NCBI RefSeq assembly: GCF_030811095.1
Contig: NZ_JAUSQL010000001.1
Span: 744,001 to 808,000 of the forward strand
From: Trueperella abortisuis
Lineage (GTDB): Bacteria; Actinomycetota; Actinomycetes; Actinomycetales; Actinomycetaceae
Direction: 5' to 3'
Length of the DNA: 64,000 bases
The position numbers were made by a program, and so were the translations under genes. Positions 46,701 to 54,908 of this stretch are shown in pieces (position 1 is the stretch's first letter; each line of letters begins with the position of its first letter). The notes under the pieces were generated by a model. It did no database searches and had not been told where the DNA came from. It saw only the letters and a list, made by a program, of their open reading frames with translations.

Positions 46701-49700
46701 AGCTGCCGGCCATCACCGCCTCCGCCGACTCGCAGTTCGGCGAGGCCCACTACCGCTTCTCGCTCCGCCCCGAGCTTGGCACCCTCCACGCCGGCGTGAC
46801 GGCCGACCTGCCCCAGAGCTACCGGCTCGCTCCGATCGTGCCCTCGGCTGTGCTCGGCATGTGCTGGCCCTCCATATACGCCGCCCTCGGGTCGGCCTTC
46901 GTTGGGGACTACCCCGTCATCGAGGGCCTCCTCAACGCCGTCCACCTCGACCACACCGAGGACCTCGACACCGACCGGCTCGCGGGCCTGACCCACCTCG
47001 ATGCCCGCTCCCGTTGCACGTCGCTGACCGAGTCGAGTTCGGGCCGCGTCGTCGTCGTGGAAACGGAGCTGAGCCACGACGGGCAGCGCGTCGGCGCGTT
47101 CATCGAACGCTTCGCGATCCGCGGAAGGGTATTCGGCACCGAACTACCCGCCGACCCGCCCTACGCCGGTGGGGTCGAGCGCGAGATTATCGACACCCCG
47201 CGCTCACTGCTGCGCCGCGTCACCGTCACGGCCCCGGCGGACATGACGCCGTTCGCCATGGTCTCCGGTGACTACAACCCCATCCACACCTCCTATCGGG
47301 CCGCGAAGGTGGCCGGCATGGACGCGCCGCTCGTGCACGGAATGTGGCTGTGCGCCGCCGCCCAACACGCCGTCAGCGCCGGCGACGAAGACGGCAAACG
47401 CTGGCACATCGCCGGGTGGACGTACCGCATGTACGGCACCGTGGAGCTGAACGACGAGGTGGAAATCAGCATCGAGCGGGTGGGAGCCGTCGAGGGCGGC
47501 GGACTCATCCTCGAAGTGACCTGCCGGGTGAACAAGAACGTCGTCTCCGTCGCCTCCGCACACGTGCGCCCGGCTCTCACCGCCTACGTCTACCCAGGCC
47601 AGGGCGTGCAGAGCCAGGGTATGTCCCTCGAGGAGCGCGGCTCCTCGCCGGCGGCTCGCGAGGTGTGGGAACGCGCCGACGCCCACACCCACTCCGCCCT
47701 CGACTTTTCGATCCTCGCCATCGTGCGTGACAACCCCACCGAGATCACCGCCGGCGGCGTGACCTATCGCCACCCGCAGGGCGTGCTCAACCTGACCCAG
47801 TTCACCCAGGTGGCGCTCGCGACCGTCGCCTTCGCCCAGACCGCGCGCCTGCGCGAGGCCGGGGTGCTCGTGGAGGGTGCCTACTTCGCCGGGCATTCGC
47901 TGGGCGAATACAACGCGCTATCGGCCTACGCGGGCATCTTCCCGCTCGAGACGGTCATCGAGATCGTCTTCCACCGCGGCTCGACGATGCACAACCTCGT
48001 GCCGCGAGACGCCGAGGGCCGTTCGAACTACCAGATGGGTGCCCTGCGCCCCAACCAGTTCGGGGTGGGCGACGCCGAGGTGGCGCGCTACGTGGCCTCC
48101 ATCGCGCAGGCGAGCGGAGAGTTCATCGAGATCGTCAACTACAACCTCGCCGGCGAACAGTACTCGATCGCCGGAACGGTGGCGGGTCTGGCCGCGCTCG
48201 CGGCCGACGCCGAGCGGCGCGCCGCGCAGGCGGGCGGGCGCCGGCCCTTCATGCTCGTGCCCGGCATCGACGTTCCCTTCCATTCCAGCGTGCTTCGGGG
48301 AGGCGTGGAAGATTTCCGTGAGCTCTTGGCGCGTCTCCTGCCCCAGGAGATCGACCCGGCCGTGCTGGTCGGGCGCTACATCCCCAACCTCGTGGCACGC
48401 CCCTTCGAGCTCACGCCCGGCTTCCTCGACTCCATCCTCGAGGTGGTTCCCGCCGAATCGGTGCGGGATCTGCGCGAGCGCTGGGACGACCTCGACCTCA
48501 CCTCGCAGGCCTCCTCCATCACCCGGCAACTGCTCGTCGAGCTGCTGGCTTGGCAGTTCGCGTCTCCCGTGCGCTGGATCGAGACGCAGGACTACCTATT
48601 CGGCCCGCGCCCGGGCGGGGCTGGCGTGGAGAGCTTCGTGGAGGTCGGCCTAGGGGCCGCGCCCACGCTGGCCAACCTTGCCGCCAAGACCCTCGCCCAG
48701 CCGCGACACGCCTCCGCCCAGGTGGCGGTGGCAAACGTCCAGCGCGACGCCGCCGCCGTCTACCTCACAGACCAGGCGACCGCACCCGAGGAGCCGAAGG
48801 AGGACGCCGCGGGCGAGGTTGGAAACGCCGAGGCTGCGGCGCCGGCCGCACCAGAGCCGGTACCGGCCGCGCCCGAGCCAGCCACGGTCGCAGCGGCCCC
48901 GACGGCGCCGGTGGAAGACCTGCCTTTCCTGGCTGCCGACGCGATCACGGTGCTGCTGGCGGAGTCGAACAAGATCGGCCTCGATCAGGTCGGCGCAGCG
49001 GACACGGTGGAGTCGCTGACCAACGGCGTGTCCTCCAAGCGCAACCAGGTGCTCATGGACATGTCCGCCGAGCTCGGCCTATCCGCCATCGACGGCGCAG
49101 CCGAGGCGAGCGTGAGCGAGTTGTCCGCCACCGTCAACAAGCTCGCCCACAACTACACGCCCTTCGGCCCGGTCCTGTCCGAAGTCATCAACGACCGTCT
49201 TCGCAAGCTGTTCGGCGCTGCCGGCGTCAAACCCGACCACGTGGCATCCCGCGTGCGCGAGGCGTGGGCGCTGGGGCAGGGCTGGAGCGCGTGGACGACG
49301 GCGATCGTCCTGCTCGAGACCCGCGAGGGCAAGTCCGCCCGCGGCGGGGAGCTGACCGGCCTGCCCGCCTCGCCCTCCACGCCCGCCGAGGTGGACGCGC
49401 TCATCGATTCAGCTGTGGAGCGCGTGGGCGCCCTGCATTCGGTGAACGTGGCCAAGCCCAGCGCCGCGGCCGCGGCGGGCGGCGTCGTGGATTCGGCGGC
49501 GCTGGACGCCTTCTCCTCGCACATCACCGCGATCCTGGCAGACAACGCCCGCGACCTGCTGGCCCGCCTCGGCGATGCCGCACCCGTGCCGGCCACCGAC
49601 GCCAGCGACGAGGCCGTGATTGAGGCCGTGCGCGCCGAGCTTGGGGCGAACTGGGAGACGCGGGTCGCCCCCACCTTCTCCGCAAAGCGTGCCGTGTTGC

Positions 49701-52700
49701 TCAACGACCGATGGGCGAGCGCGCGCGAGGACCTCGCCCGCTTCGCCGCCGGCGCCGCCGAGTTGCCCGCCGAGACCAGCTTCGTGGCCACCGGCGCCGA
49801 GGTGGCCCGCCAGGCTGAATACTACGCGGACATCGCCACCTCCGACGCCGACCGGGTGCGCCTGCTCCAGGTGGCGGCCGTCGCCCGCGACGCAAGCGCC
49901 GGGGAGTTCTCCGGCCAGGTCGCGGTGGTCACTGGCATGACGCCCGAGTCGATCGGCGGCGCCGTCGTGGCGCGCCTGCTCGCCGGCGGGGCGACCGTCA
50001 TCGCAACCGCCTCCCGGGTCGACCAGGCGCGCCTGCTCGCCGGGCGGAAGATCTACCGCGAAAACGCCCGCGGCGACGCCGCCCTGTGGCTCGTGCCCGC
50101 CAACCTCGCCTCCTACCGAGACATCGACGCGCTCGTTGACTGGATCGCCAACCCCGTGCGAGAAACGGTGGGCGGACTAAGCGTGGAGAAGAAACCGGCC
50201 ATGATCCCCGATCTTCTCTTCCCCTTCGCAGCGCCGCGCGTGTTCGGCATGATGAGCGACGCCGGGGGAGAGGCGGAAATGCAGACCCGCCTCATGCTGT
50301 GGGGCCTGGAGCGCCTGCTCACCGGGCTCGCCGCCATCGGCGCGGACACCGTGGTCGGTCACCGCCTGCACGCCGTGCTGCCGGGCTCGCCCAACCGCGG
50401 AACCTTCGGCGGGGACGGCGCCTACGGCGAGGTCAAGGCGGCCCTCGACGCCGTCGTCGCCAAGTGGCACGTCGAGCCGTGGGCGCGCCGCGTGAGTCTG
50501 GCCCACGCCCGCATCGGGTGGGTTCGCGGCACCGGCCTCATGGGCGGCAATGACCCGCTGGTCGCGGCCGTCGAGGAGCGCGGGGTGCGCACCTGGTCCA
50601 CCTCCGAGATCGCCGACGAGCTCATCGGCCTCGCCACCGCCGAGGCCCGCCAGCGCGCGGCCCTCGAGCCGATCGACGCCGACCTCACCGGCGGCCTGTC
50701 GAACGTCAACCTCGCCGAGCTCGCCCGACGCGTCGAGGCCGCGGCCCCCGCCGCGGAGGTCGAACCCACGCCGGGCACCATCTCAGCTCTGCCGCGCCCG
50801 CAGGTGGTGGACCTGCCCGCGTACGCGGACGTGTGGGCCTCGGGCACCGCCCGCCCGGAGGACACAATCGTCATCGTGGGCGTGGGGGAGGTCGGCCCGT
50901 GGGGCTCCGCTCGTACCCGGCGCGCCGCCGAGCTCGGCATCCAGGCTGACGGCGACGTCGAGCTGACCGCGGCAGGCGTGCTGGAGTTGGCCTGGATGAC
51001 CGGCCTGCTCACCTGGCACGACTCGCCGAAGGCCGGCTGGTACGACACGCAGGACAACCTCGTGCCCGAGGAGGAGATCTTCGAGCGCTACCGCGACGAG
51101 GTAGTGGCCCGCTCCGGCATCCGCCGCCTCACCGACGACGGCCCCATCCAGGCCGGCGGCACGGTGGACATGGTGACCGTCTTCCTCGACAAACCCGTCA
51201 CCTTTACGGTGGCCAGCGAGGCCGAGGCGCGCGCCTACGAGGCGGCCGACCCGCAGTTCACGGTCGTCGCCCCACCCGCACCGGGCGAGTCAGACTGGTC
51301 CGTGACTCGCGTCAAGGGCGCCACCTCGCTCGTTCCACGCAAGACCACCCTGTCCCGATACGTCGCGGGTCAGCTGCCCACCGACTTCGACCCCACCCGC
51401 TGGGGCATCCCGCAGTCGATGGTCGAGTCGGTGGACAAGATGGCGGTGTGGAACCTGCTGACCACGGTCGACGCCTTCATCTCCGCCGGCTTCACCCCGG
51501 CCGAGCTTCTCGCCCACGTTCACCCAGCCCTGGTCGGCTCCACCCAGGGCACCGGGTTCGGCGGCATGAGCTCGATGCGTAAGCTCTTCGTGGAACGCTT
51601 CCTCGGCGAGGACATCCCACAGGACATCCTCCAGGAGACATTGGCCAACGTCGTGGCGGCACACACCATGCAGTCCTACGTCGGCGGTTACGGATCGATG
51701 GTCCAGCCGGTGGCAGCCTGCGCCTCGGCCGCCGTCTCGCTCGAGGAGGGCGTGGACAAAATCGTCACAGGCAAGGCAACGTTCGTGGTCACCGGCGCGA
51801 TCGACGACCTTTCGGTGGAGTCCCTCGAAGGCTTCGGCTCCATGAACGCGACCGCGGACTCCGCCTCGCTCGAAGCCCAAGGCATCGCGGATCGATTCTT
51901 CTCCCGCGCCGGCGACCTTCGCCGCGGCGGCTTCGTGGAGGCGATGGGCGGCGGCACCGTCCTCATCGCCCGCGGCGACCTCGCCCTCGAGATGGGCCTG
52001 CCCGTCTACGGCGTGGTCGGATACGTCCAGACCTTTGCCGACGGCGCCCACACCTCCATCCCCGCACCCGGGCTCGGCGCGCTCGCGGCCGGACTCGGCG
52101 GGAAGAATTCCCGGCTTGCCAACCAGCTGGGCGCGCTGGGGGTGAGCGCCGATGACATCGCCGTCCTGTCCAAGCACGACACCTCCACCAATGCCAACGA
52201 TCCCAACGAGGCCGAGCTACACGTCCGCCTTGCCCGAGCGCTCGGGCGAGGCGCGGGTAACCCGCTGCACGTCATCTCCCAGAAGACGTTGACCGGGCAT
52301 TCGAAGGGTGGTGCCGCGCTGTTCCAGATCGCCGGGCTGACCCAGGTTCTGGCCACCGGCGTGGTGCCGGGCAACCGTTCGCTCGACAACCTCGATCCCG
52401 TGTTTGCCGAGGACCCGTTCCTCGTGTGGCTGCGCGAGCCGCTCGATCTGGGGCGGCGCGGCCAGATCAAGGCGGCGCTGGCCACCTCGCTCGGCTTTGG
52501 CCACGTCTCCTCGCTCATGGCGATCGTCCATCCGGGCGCCTTCGAGGCCGCGATCGAGCGCGCACACGGGCGCGACGCCGCCGACGCGTGGCGGGTGCGG
52601 GCGCAGGCCCGTCTCAAGGACGGCGCCCGCCACCTCGAGCAGGGCATGGTGGGCAACCGGGCCCTCTTTGAGCCGATCACCTCGCGCCGCTTCGCGCAGC

Positions 52701-52789
52701 AGGGGACCGGCTACGACCCCCACGAGGTCGAGGCTGCCATGCTCCTCGATCCGGCGGCCCGGCTCGGGGCGGATGGCCTGTATGCCTAG
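43736..52789 (+). CDS. fas: Type I fatty-acid synthase
   Basis: 3017 residues, all-in-one FAS-I close to the roughly 3000 of mycobacterial and bifidobacterial enzymes. Domains in order: acyltransferase (GHSQG, Ser103), enoyl reductase (MTPTTVEPEIVAAAANAGYW), dehydratase (GDYNPIHTS and VHGMWL), malonyl/palmitoyl transferase (GHSLGEYNAL, Ser1388), ACP (NGVSSKRNQ, Ser1766 as likely phosphopantetheine site), ketoreductase (about 1950-2350), ketosynthase (ACASAAVS, Cys2662; STQGTGFGGM; HDTSTNANDPNE; TGHSKGG). An Ala/Pro-rich linker precedes the ACP. It makes fatty acyl-CoA from malonyl-CoA produced by accA/accB. The gene for its activating transferase overlaps its end. Confidence 0.96.
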   Translation: MYKLHTPYVLQFAGQATPWRAALIEVAEDPAIHDALEDLQARAEELLSPVLPELTRICAGPLDLLSTTSHEAFASVPGILLAQYGSYLDLSPDAQPQAVVGHSQGVLAVRMLASEHKAHVLALARLIGAAATQVTRAEGGARFGELTPMLAVRDVPEPVLAELASRHGAQIAIRNTANSFTLSGMPADLDAVRRDLAALAEAEAKARAEKTIGGAALNPITEFLDVSAPFHSDLLAPALEQVLAWVRACGWADDAEGPVRAEGQGGDGQGGDHPIHMADVERLAAAVLTDRLDWDQVFGEATMGADWVVDLGPGRSLARITRDNVRGRGIGVVNAGSAEARDALATKDAWVPGEDWSDFAPRLVTIDDGRVVVDTRFTRLTGRAPVLLAGMTPTTVEPEIVAAAANAGYWVEMAGGGQVTEQVFEKNLAGLVAGLEPGRTAQFNAMFMDRYLWNLQFGTQHIVSRHRQSGAPLDGVVISAGIPETEEGVELVERLRAEGFTYVAFKPGTIGQIRQVLKIARATTAPVLIMVEDGHAGGHHSWEDLDQLLLATYAEIRAQDNTVLIVGGGLGVPERAAAFLTGTWALEHGSVPMPVDAIMIGTAAMTAREAKTNDDVKQLLVDTPGVPVERNAGWVGQGAVDGGVTSGLSHLLADMYEIENSASRAARLIVEVASDPEALVERREEIIAAIDATAKPYFGDLEDMTYAKVLRRFAQLTYPFADPSWAQRFFELAQRVEARLSPMDSGELISMFDGVDDVADPFAAIEKIVAAYPDAERVEVTTFDAAWFVELCRKYPKPVPFVPIIDADLLRSWGTDGLWQSQDPRYTADQVRIIPGPVSVAGITTVDEPVATILARYEDAAIDALGGQADERRFSRAFATVTDYLRGAENISWHGHVITNPARVVDDYDILPTDRGYDMVIHLDTLWDGTEASQHAVRELRLPLRIPAGASTGAIPLVDDEDLPAAMFALLAATAGVGADNVLGDHIGELPAITASADSQFGEAHYRFSLRPELGTLHAGVTADLPQSYRLAPIVPSAVLGMCWPSIYAALGSAFVGDYPVIEGLLNAVHLDHTEDLDTDRLAGLTHLDARSRCTSLTESSSGRVVVVETELSHDGQRVGAFIERFAIRGRVFGTELPADPPYAGGVEREIIDTPRSLLRRVTVTAPADMTPFAMVSGDYNPIHTSYRAAKVAGMDAPLVHGMWLCAAAQHAVSAGDEDGKRWHIAGWTYRMYGTVELNDEVEISIERVGAVEGGGLILEVTCRVNKNVVSVASAHVRPALTAYVYPGQGVQSQGMSLEERGSSPAAREVWERADAHTHSALDFSILAIVRDNPTEITAGGVTYRHPQGVLNLTQFTQVALATVAFAQTARLREAGVLVEGAYFAGHSLGEYNALSAYAGIFPLETVIEIVFHRGSTMHNLVPRDAEGRSNYQMGALRPNQFGVGDAEVARYVASIAQASGEFIEIVNYNLAGEQYSIAGTVAGLAALAADAERRAAQAGGRRPFMLVPGIDVPFHSSVLRGGVEDFRELLARLLPQEIDPAVLVGRYIPNLVARPFELTPGFLDSILEVVPAESVRDLRERWDDLDLTSQASSITRQLLVELLAWQFASPVRWIETQDYLFGPRPGGAGVESFVEVGLGAAPTLANLAAKTLAQPRHASAQVAVANVQRDAAAVYLTDQATAPEEPKEDAAGEVGNAEAAAPAAPEPVPAAPEPATVAAAPTAPVEDLPFLAADAITVLLAESNKIGLDQVGAADTVESLTNGVSSKRNQVLMDMSAELGLSAIDGAAEASVSELSATVNKLAHNYTPFGPVLSEVINDRLRKLFGAAGVKPDHVASRVREAWALGQGWSAWTTAIVLLETREGKSARGGELTGLPASPSTPAEVDALIDSAVERVGALHSVNVAKPSAAAAAGGVVDSAALDAFSSHITAILADNARDLLARLGDAAPVPATDASDEAVIEAVRAELGANWETRVAPTFSAKRAVLLNDRWASAREDLARFAAGAAELPAETSFVATGAEVARQAEYYADIATSDADRVRLLQVAAVARDASAGEFSGQVAVVTGMTPESIGGAVVARLLAGGATVIATASRVDQARLLAGRKIYRENARGDAALWLVPANLASYRDIDALVDWIANPVRETVGGLSVEKKPAMIPDLLFPFAAPRVFGMMSDAGGEAEMQTRLMLWGLERLLTGLAAIGADTVVGHRLHAVLPGSPNRGTFGGDGAYGEVKAALDAVVAKWHVEPWARRVSLAHARIGWVRGTGLMGGNDPLVAAVEERGVRTWSTSEIADELIGLATAEARQRAALEPIDADLTGGLSNVNLAELARRVEAAAPAAEVEPTPGTISALPRPQVVDLPAYADVWASGTARPEDTIVIVGVGEVGPWGSARTRRAAELGIQADGDVELTAAGVLELAWMTGLLTWHDSPKAGWYDTQDNLVPEEEIFERYRDEVVARSGIRRLTDDGPIQAGGTVDMVTVFLDKPVTFTVASEAEARAYEAADPQFTVVAPPAPGESDWSVTRVKGATSLVPRKTTLSRYVAGQLPTDFDPTRWGIPQSMVESVDKMAVWNLLTTVDAFISAGFTPAELLAHVHPALVGSTQGTGFGGMSSMRKLFVERFLGEDIPQDILQETLANVVAAHTMQSYVGGYGSMVQPVAACASAAVSLEEGVDKIVTGKATFVVTGAIDDLSVESLEGFGSMNATADSASLEAQGIADRFFSRAGDLRRGGFVEAMGGGTVLIARGDLALEMGLPVYGVVGYVQTFADGAHTSIPAPGLGALAAGLGGKNSRLANQLGALGVSADDIAVLSKHDTSTNANDPNEAELHVRLARALGRGAGNPLHVISQKTLTGHSKGGAALFQIAGLTQVLATGVVPGNRSLDNLDPVFAEDPFLVWLREPLDLGRRGQIKAALATSLGFGHVSSLMAIVHPGAFEAAIERAHGRDAADAWRVRAQARLKDGARHLEQGMVGNRALFEPITSRRFAQQGTGYDPHEVEAAMLLDPAARLGADGLYA

Positions 52790-53189
52790 CCGTCCCGGGC
52801 TGGGTGTGGACCTGGTCCACATCCCCACCTTTGCCGAGCAGCTCGCTGCGCCGGGTACGCGCATGGCCCGGGTCTTTTCCGGGGCCGAGATGCGCGCTGC
52901 CCGGCGCCGGGCCCAGGCCACCGGCGCTGGTCTCGCCTATCACCTGGCCGCCCGCTGGGCGGGAAAGGAGGCCTTCATCAAGGCGTGGTCCTCGGCGCTC
53001 ATCGGGCAGGGGCCCGCGATTGGTGAACAGGACCTCAACCTTGCGGAGGTCCAGGTTCTGTCCGACCCTTACCAGCGCCCCTACATCGCCCTGAGCGGCG
53101 TCGTCAAGGAGGCCTTCGGCGACGCCGACGGCGTCCTCATCTCCCTGTCCCACGATGGCGACTACGCCATCGCCGTCTGCCAACTCTAA
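52782..53189 (+). CDS. acpS: Holo-[acyl-carrier-protein] synthase
   Basis: 135 residues. Contains GLGVDLVHIPTFAEQL, with the Mg-binding Asp, FSGAEM, and RWAGKEAFIKAW, the hallmark of AcpS-type phosphopantetheinyl transferases, plus LSHDGDYAIAVC. It transfers phosphopantetheine to the FAS-I ACP domain. The start ATG 52782 lies inside the last codons of fas (8-nt overlap), so the two are made together. In yeast FAS this domain is fused to the synthase; here it is separate but coupled. Confidence 0.93.
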   Translation: MPSRPGLGVDLVHIPTFAEQLAAPGTRMARVFSGAEMRAARRRAQATGAGLAYHLAARWAGKEAFIKAWSSALIGQGPAIGEQDLNLAEVQVLSDPYQRPYIALSGVVKEAFGDADGVLISLSHDGDYAIAVCQL

Positions 53190-53198
53190 GGAACACCT

Positions 53199-53774
53199 AT
53201 GCACCCGACATCTTCTTCCACCTCAACGCCCGCCGCAGCAACCCTGCGCTCGAGCCGAGCCGGCATCGCCCGCAACGCGTTGACGATCGGCGCTGGCGTC
53301 GTCGTGCTCGCGATCGCCGCCCAGCTCGCGATTCCGTTCAAGCCCGTCCCCGTGACGATGCAGACTCTCGCGGTCGTGCTCGTCGGGTGGGCGCTCGGCG
53401 GCGGGCGCGGCCTGACCGCCGTCAGCCTCTACGGCGCGCTCGGCGTGGCCGGCCTGCCCATCCTCTCGGCCGGGACGGCGGGGATCAGCCCGTCCACGGG
53501 TTACCTGGTGGGCTTCATCTTCTCCGCCGCTTTAGTCGGCAAGATGAACGCGCGCCGGCCGCTCTCGGGCCTGCGAGCCCTGGCTGTCTTCGCCATCGCG
53601 CTGGCCCTGCCCTACCTCCCCGGCCTCATCTGGCTTTCGGCGTCCACCGGCGTTGGCGCGCCCTGGTCGGTGCAGGTCCTCTCCCTCGGCCTGACTCCGT
53701 TCATCCCCGGCGACCTCATGAAGCTGGTGGCGGCCGCCGGGGTGGCAACCGGCTGGAGGGCGCTGCGTCGCTAG
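53199..53774 (+). CDS. bioY: Biotin transporter BioY (ECF S component)
   Basis: 191 residues with about six membrane segments. BioY signatures VTMQTLAVVLVGWALGGGRG, YGALGVAGLPILS and STGYLVGFI, and the C-terminal FIPGDLMKLVAAAG. It binds biotin for uptake, either alone or with shared ECF ATPase/EcfT units, which are not encoded nearby. Its place 9 nt after acpS makes the operon self-contained: biotin import, biotin attachment, carboxylation and fatty-acid synthesis. Confidence 0.92.
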   Translation: MHPTSSSTSTPAAATLRSSRAGIARNALTIGAGVVVLAIAAQLAIPFKPVPVTMQTLAVVLVGWALGGGRGLTAVSLYGALGVAGLPILSAGTAGISPSTGYLVGFIFSAALVGKMNARRPLSGLRALAVFAIALALPYLPGLIWLSASTGVGAPWSVQVLSLGLTPFIPGDLMKLVAAAGVATGWRALRR

Positions 53775-53789
53775 GCGCCAATAGCGCCG

Positions 53790-53826
53790 CGGGGGCCGTC
53801 CGAGCTTCGGCCGGATTGCGCCCCCG
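53790..53826 (+). terminator. Hairpin after bioY
   Basis: CGGGGGC (53790-53796) pairs with GCCCCCG (53820-53826), with partial pairing inside. It lies 15 nt after the bioY stop and before the purU promoter; no T-tract. Confidence 0.55.
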
Positions 53827-53852
53827 TTGCCGCATTGTCCTATCCTGTTGGA

Positions 53853-54698
53853 ATGAGCGAGGACCTTATCCTGACCGTGAAGTGCCCCGACAAGCCGGGC
53901 ATCACCTACGCCATCACCGGCCTGCTTGCCTCCGTAGGCGGCAACATCATGGAATCCCAGCAGTTTAACGACGCCGCCTCGGGCTACTTCTTCGTCCGCA
54001 TCCGGGCCCGCGTGCCCGGCGGCAAGGCCACGATCGAGGCCGCCTTCGCCCAGCTCGCGGCGAACCACCAGATGACCTATCAGCTGTCCGAGGCCGACGT
54101 GCCCGTGCGCACGCTCGTCATGGTCACGAAGGACGCCCACTGCCTGTCAGACCTGCTCTCGAAGAATCGTGAGGGGCTGGCGCCGATCGACATCGTCGGC
54201 GTCGTGGGCAACCACGACACGCTCAAGCCGCTGGCCGACTTCTACAACAAGCGCTTCATCCACATCCCCATCAGCGCCGAGACCAAGGAACAGGCCGAGG
54301 ACGAGCTACTGCGGCTTATCGAGGACGAGGGGGTCGAGCTCGTGGTGCTCGCTCGCTACATGCAGATCCTTTCCCCGCGGCTGTGCGAGCGCCTGGCCGG
54401 TAACGTCATCAACATCCACCACTCCTTCCTGCCGTCGTTCAAGGGCGCCCGCCCCTACCACCAGGCCTTCTTACGAGGGGTCAAGCTCATCGGCGCCACC
54501 GCCCACTACGTCACCTCCGACCTCGACGAGGGGCCGATCATCGAGCAGGACGTCGTCCGCGTCGCCCACGACGACGACGAGCGCGAGCTTCGCGCCAAGG
54601 GCGCCGAGGTCGAGCGTCAGGTTCTTTCCCGCGCGGTCAAGTGGCATGCCGAGCACCGGATCCTCATGAACGGCAATCGTACGGTCATCTTTTCCTAA
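53853..54698 (+). CDS. purU: Formyltetrahydrofolate deformylase
   Basis: 281 residues. N-terminal ACT domain (LTVKCPDKPGITYAITGLLASVGGNI) and C-terminal formyltransferase-like domain (VVGNHDTLKPLADFYNKRF, NIHHSFLPSFKGARPYHQAF, IGATAHYVTSDLDEGPII). Splits 10-formyl-THF to formate and THF, balancing one-carbon units for purine and glycine synthesis. The frame opens at 53835, but TATCCT at 53841-53846 lies 6 nt before ATG 53853, again a leaderless layout. It precedes the riboswitch-controlled glyA-folD pair, a one-carbon gene group. Confidence 0.95.
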   Translation: MSEDLILTVKCPDKPGITYAITGLLASVGGNIMESQQFNDAASGYFFVRIRARVPGGKATIEAAFAQLAANHQMTYQLSEADVPVRTLVMVTKDAHCLSDLLSKNREGLAPIDIVGVVGNHDTLKPLADFYNKRFIHIPISAETKEQAEDELLRLIEDEGVELVVLARYMQILSPRLCERLAGNVINIHHSFLPSFKGARPYHQAFLRGVKLIGATAHYVTSDLDEGPIIEQDVVRVAHDDDERELRAKGAEVERQVLSRAVKWHAEHRILMNGNRTVIFS

Positions 54699-54783
54699 GG
54701 CCCGCCGATAGGGTGGCGTTCGCGCACCAAGACGCTCAGTCTCACTGCTCGTACCGTTAGGGTGAGCGCTTCGGGAGCTGGGG

Positions 54784-54789
54784 TAAACT
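54784..54789 (+). promoter_or_regulatory. -10 box of the glyA-folD promoter
   Basis: TAAACT ends 2 nt before the first riboswitch stem, so transcription would start within or just before the aptamer. No convincing -35 box. Confidence 0.4.
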
Positions 54790-54791
54790 GA

Positions 54792-54870
54792 CCGCGTCGC
54801 GACTGGCGCGGGTGGTCACCACCGGGGAGCGGCACAGAATTGATCGCGGGTCGTCCGCCTGGGCACGCGG
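54792..54870 (+). ncRNA. ZTP/ZMP riboswitch (pfl motif)
   Basis: Conserved aptamer blocks are present in order: CGACTGGCG (54800-54808), GGTGGTCACCACCGGGGAGC (54811-54830), and CCGCCTGGGCA (54855-54865). A closing stem pairs CCGCGT (54792-54797) with ACGCGG (54865-54870). These match the pfl motif, which senses ZTP/ZMP (AICAR-derived signals of low 10-formyl-THF) and turns on one-carbon and purine genes. It lies in the leader of glyA-folD, its expected targets; the start codon of glyA lies 39 nt beyond. Confidence 0.93.
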
Positions 54871-54908
54871 TCTTATTGGGCCTGCGGGCCAGATATGAGG
54901 AGATTCTG

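Noticed and set aside
45443..47077. Long minus-strand open frame inside fas, and similar ones over pgi, caiA and folD/xthA
   Set aside because: Same shadow effect; no ribosome sites and no recognisable protein.
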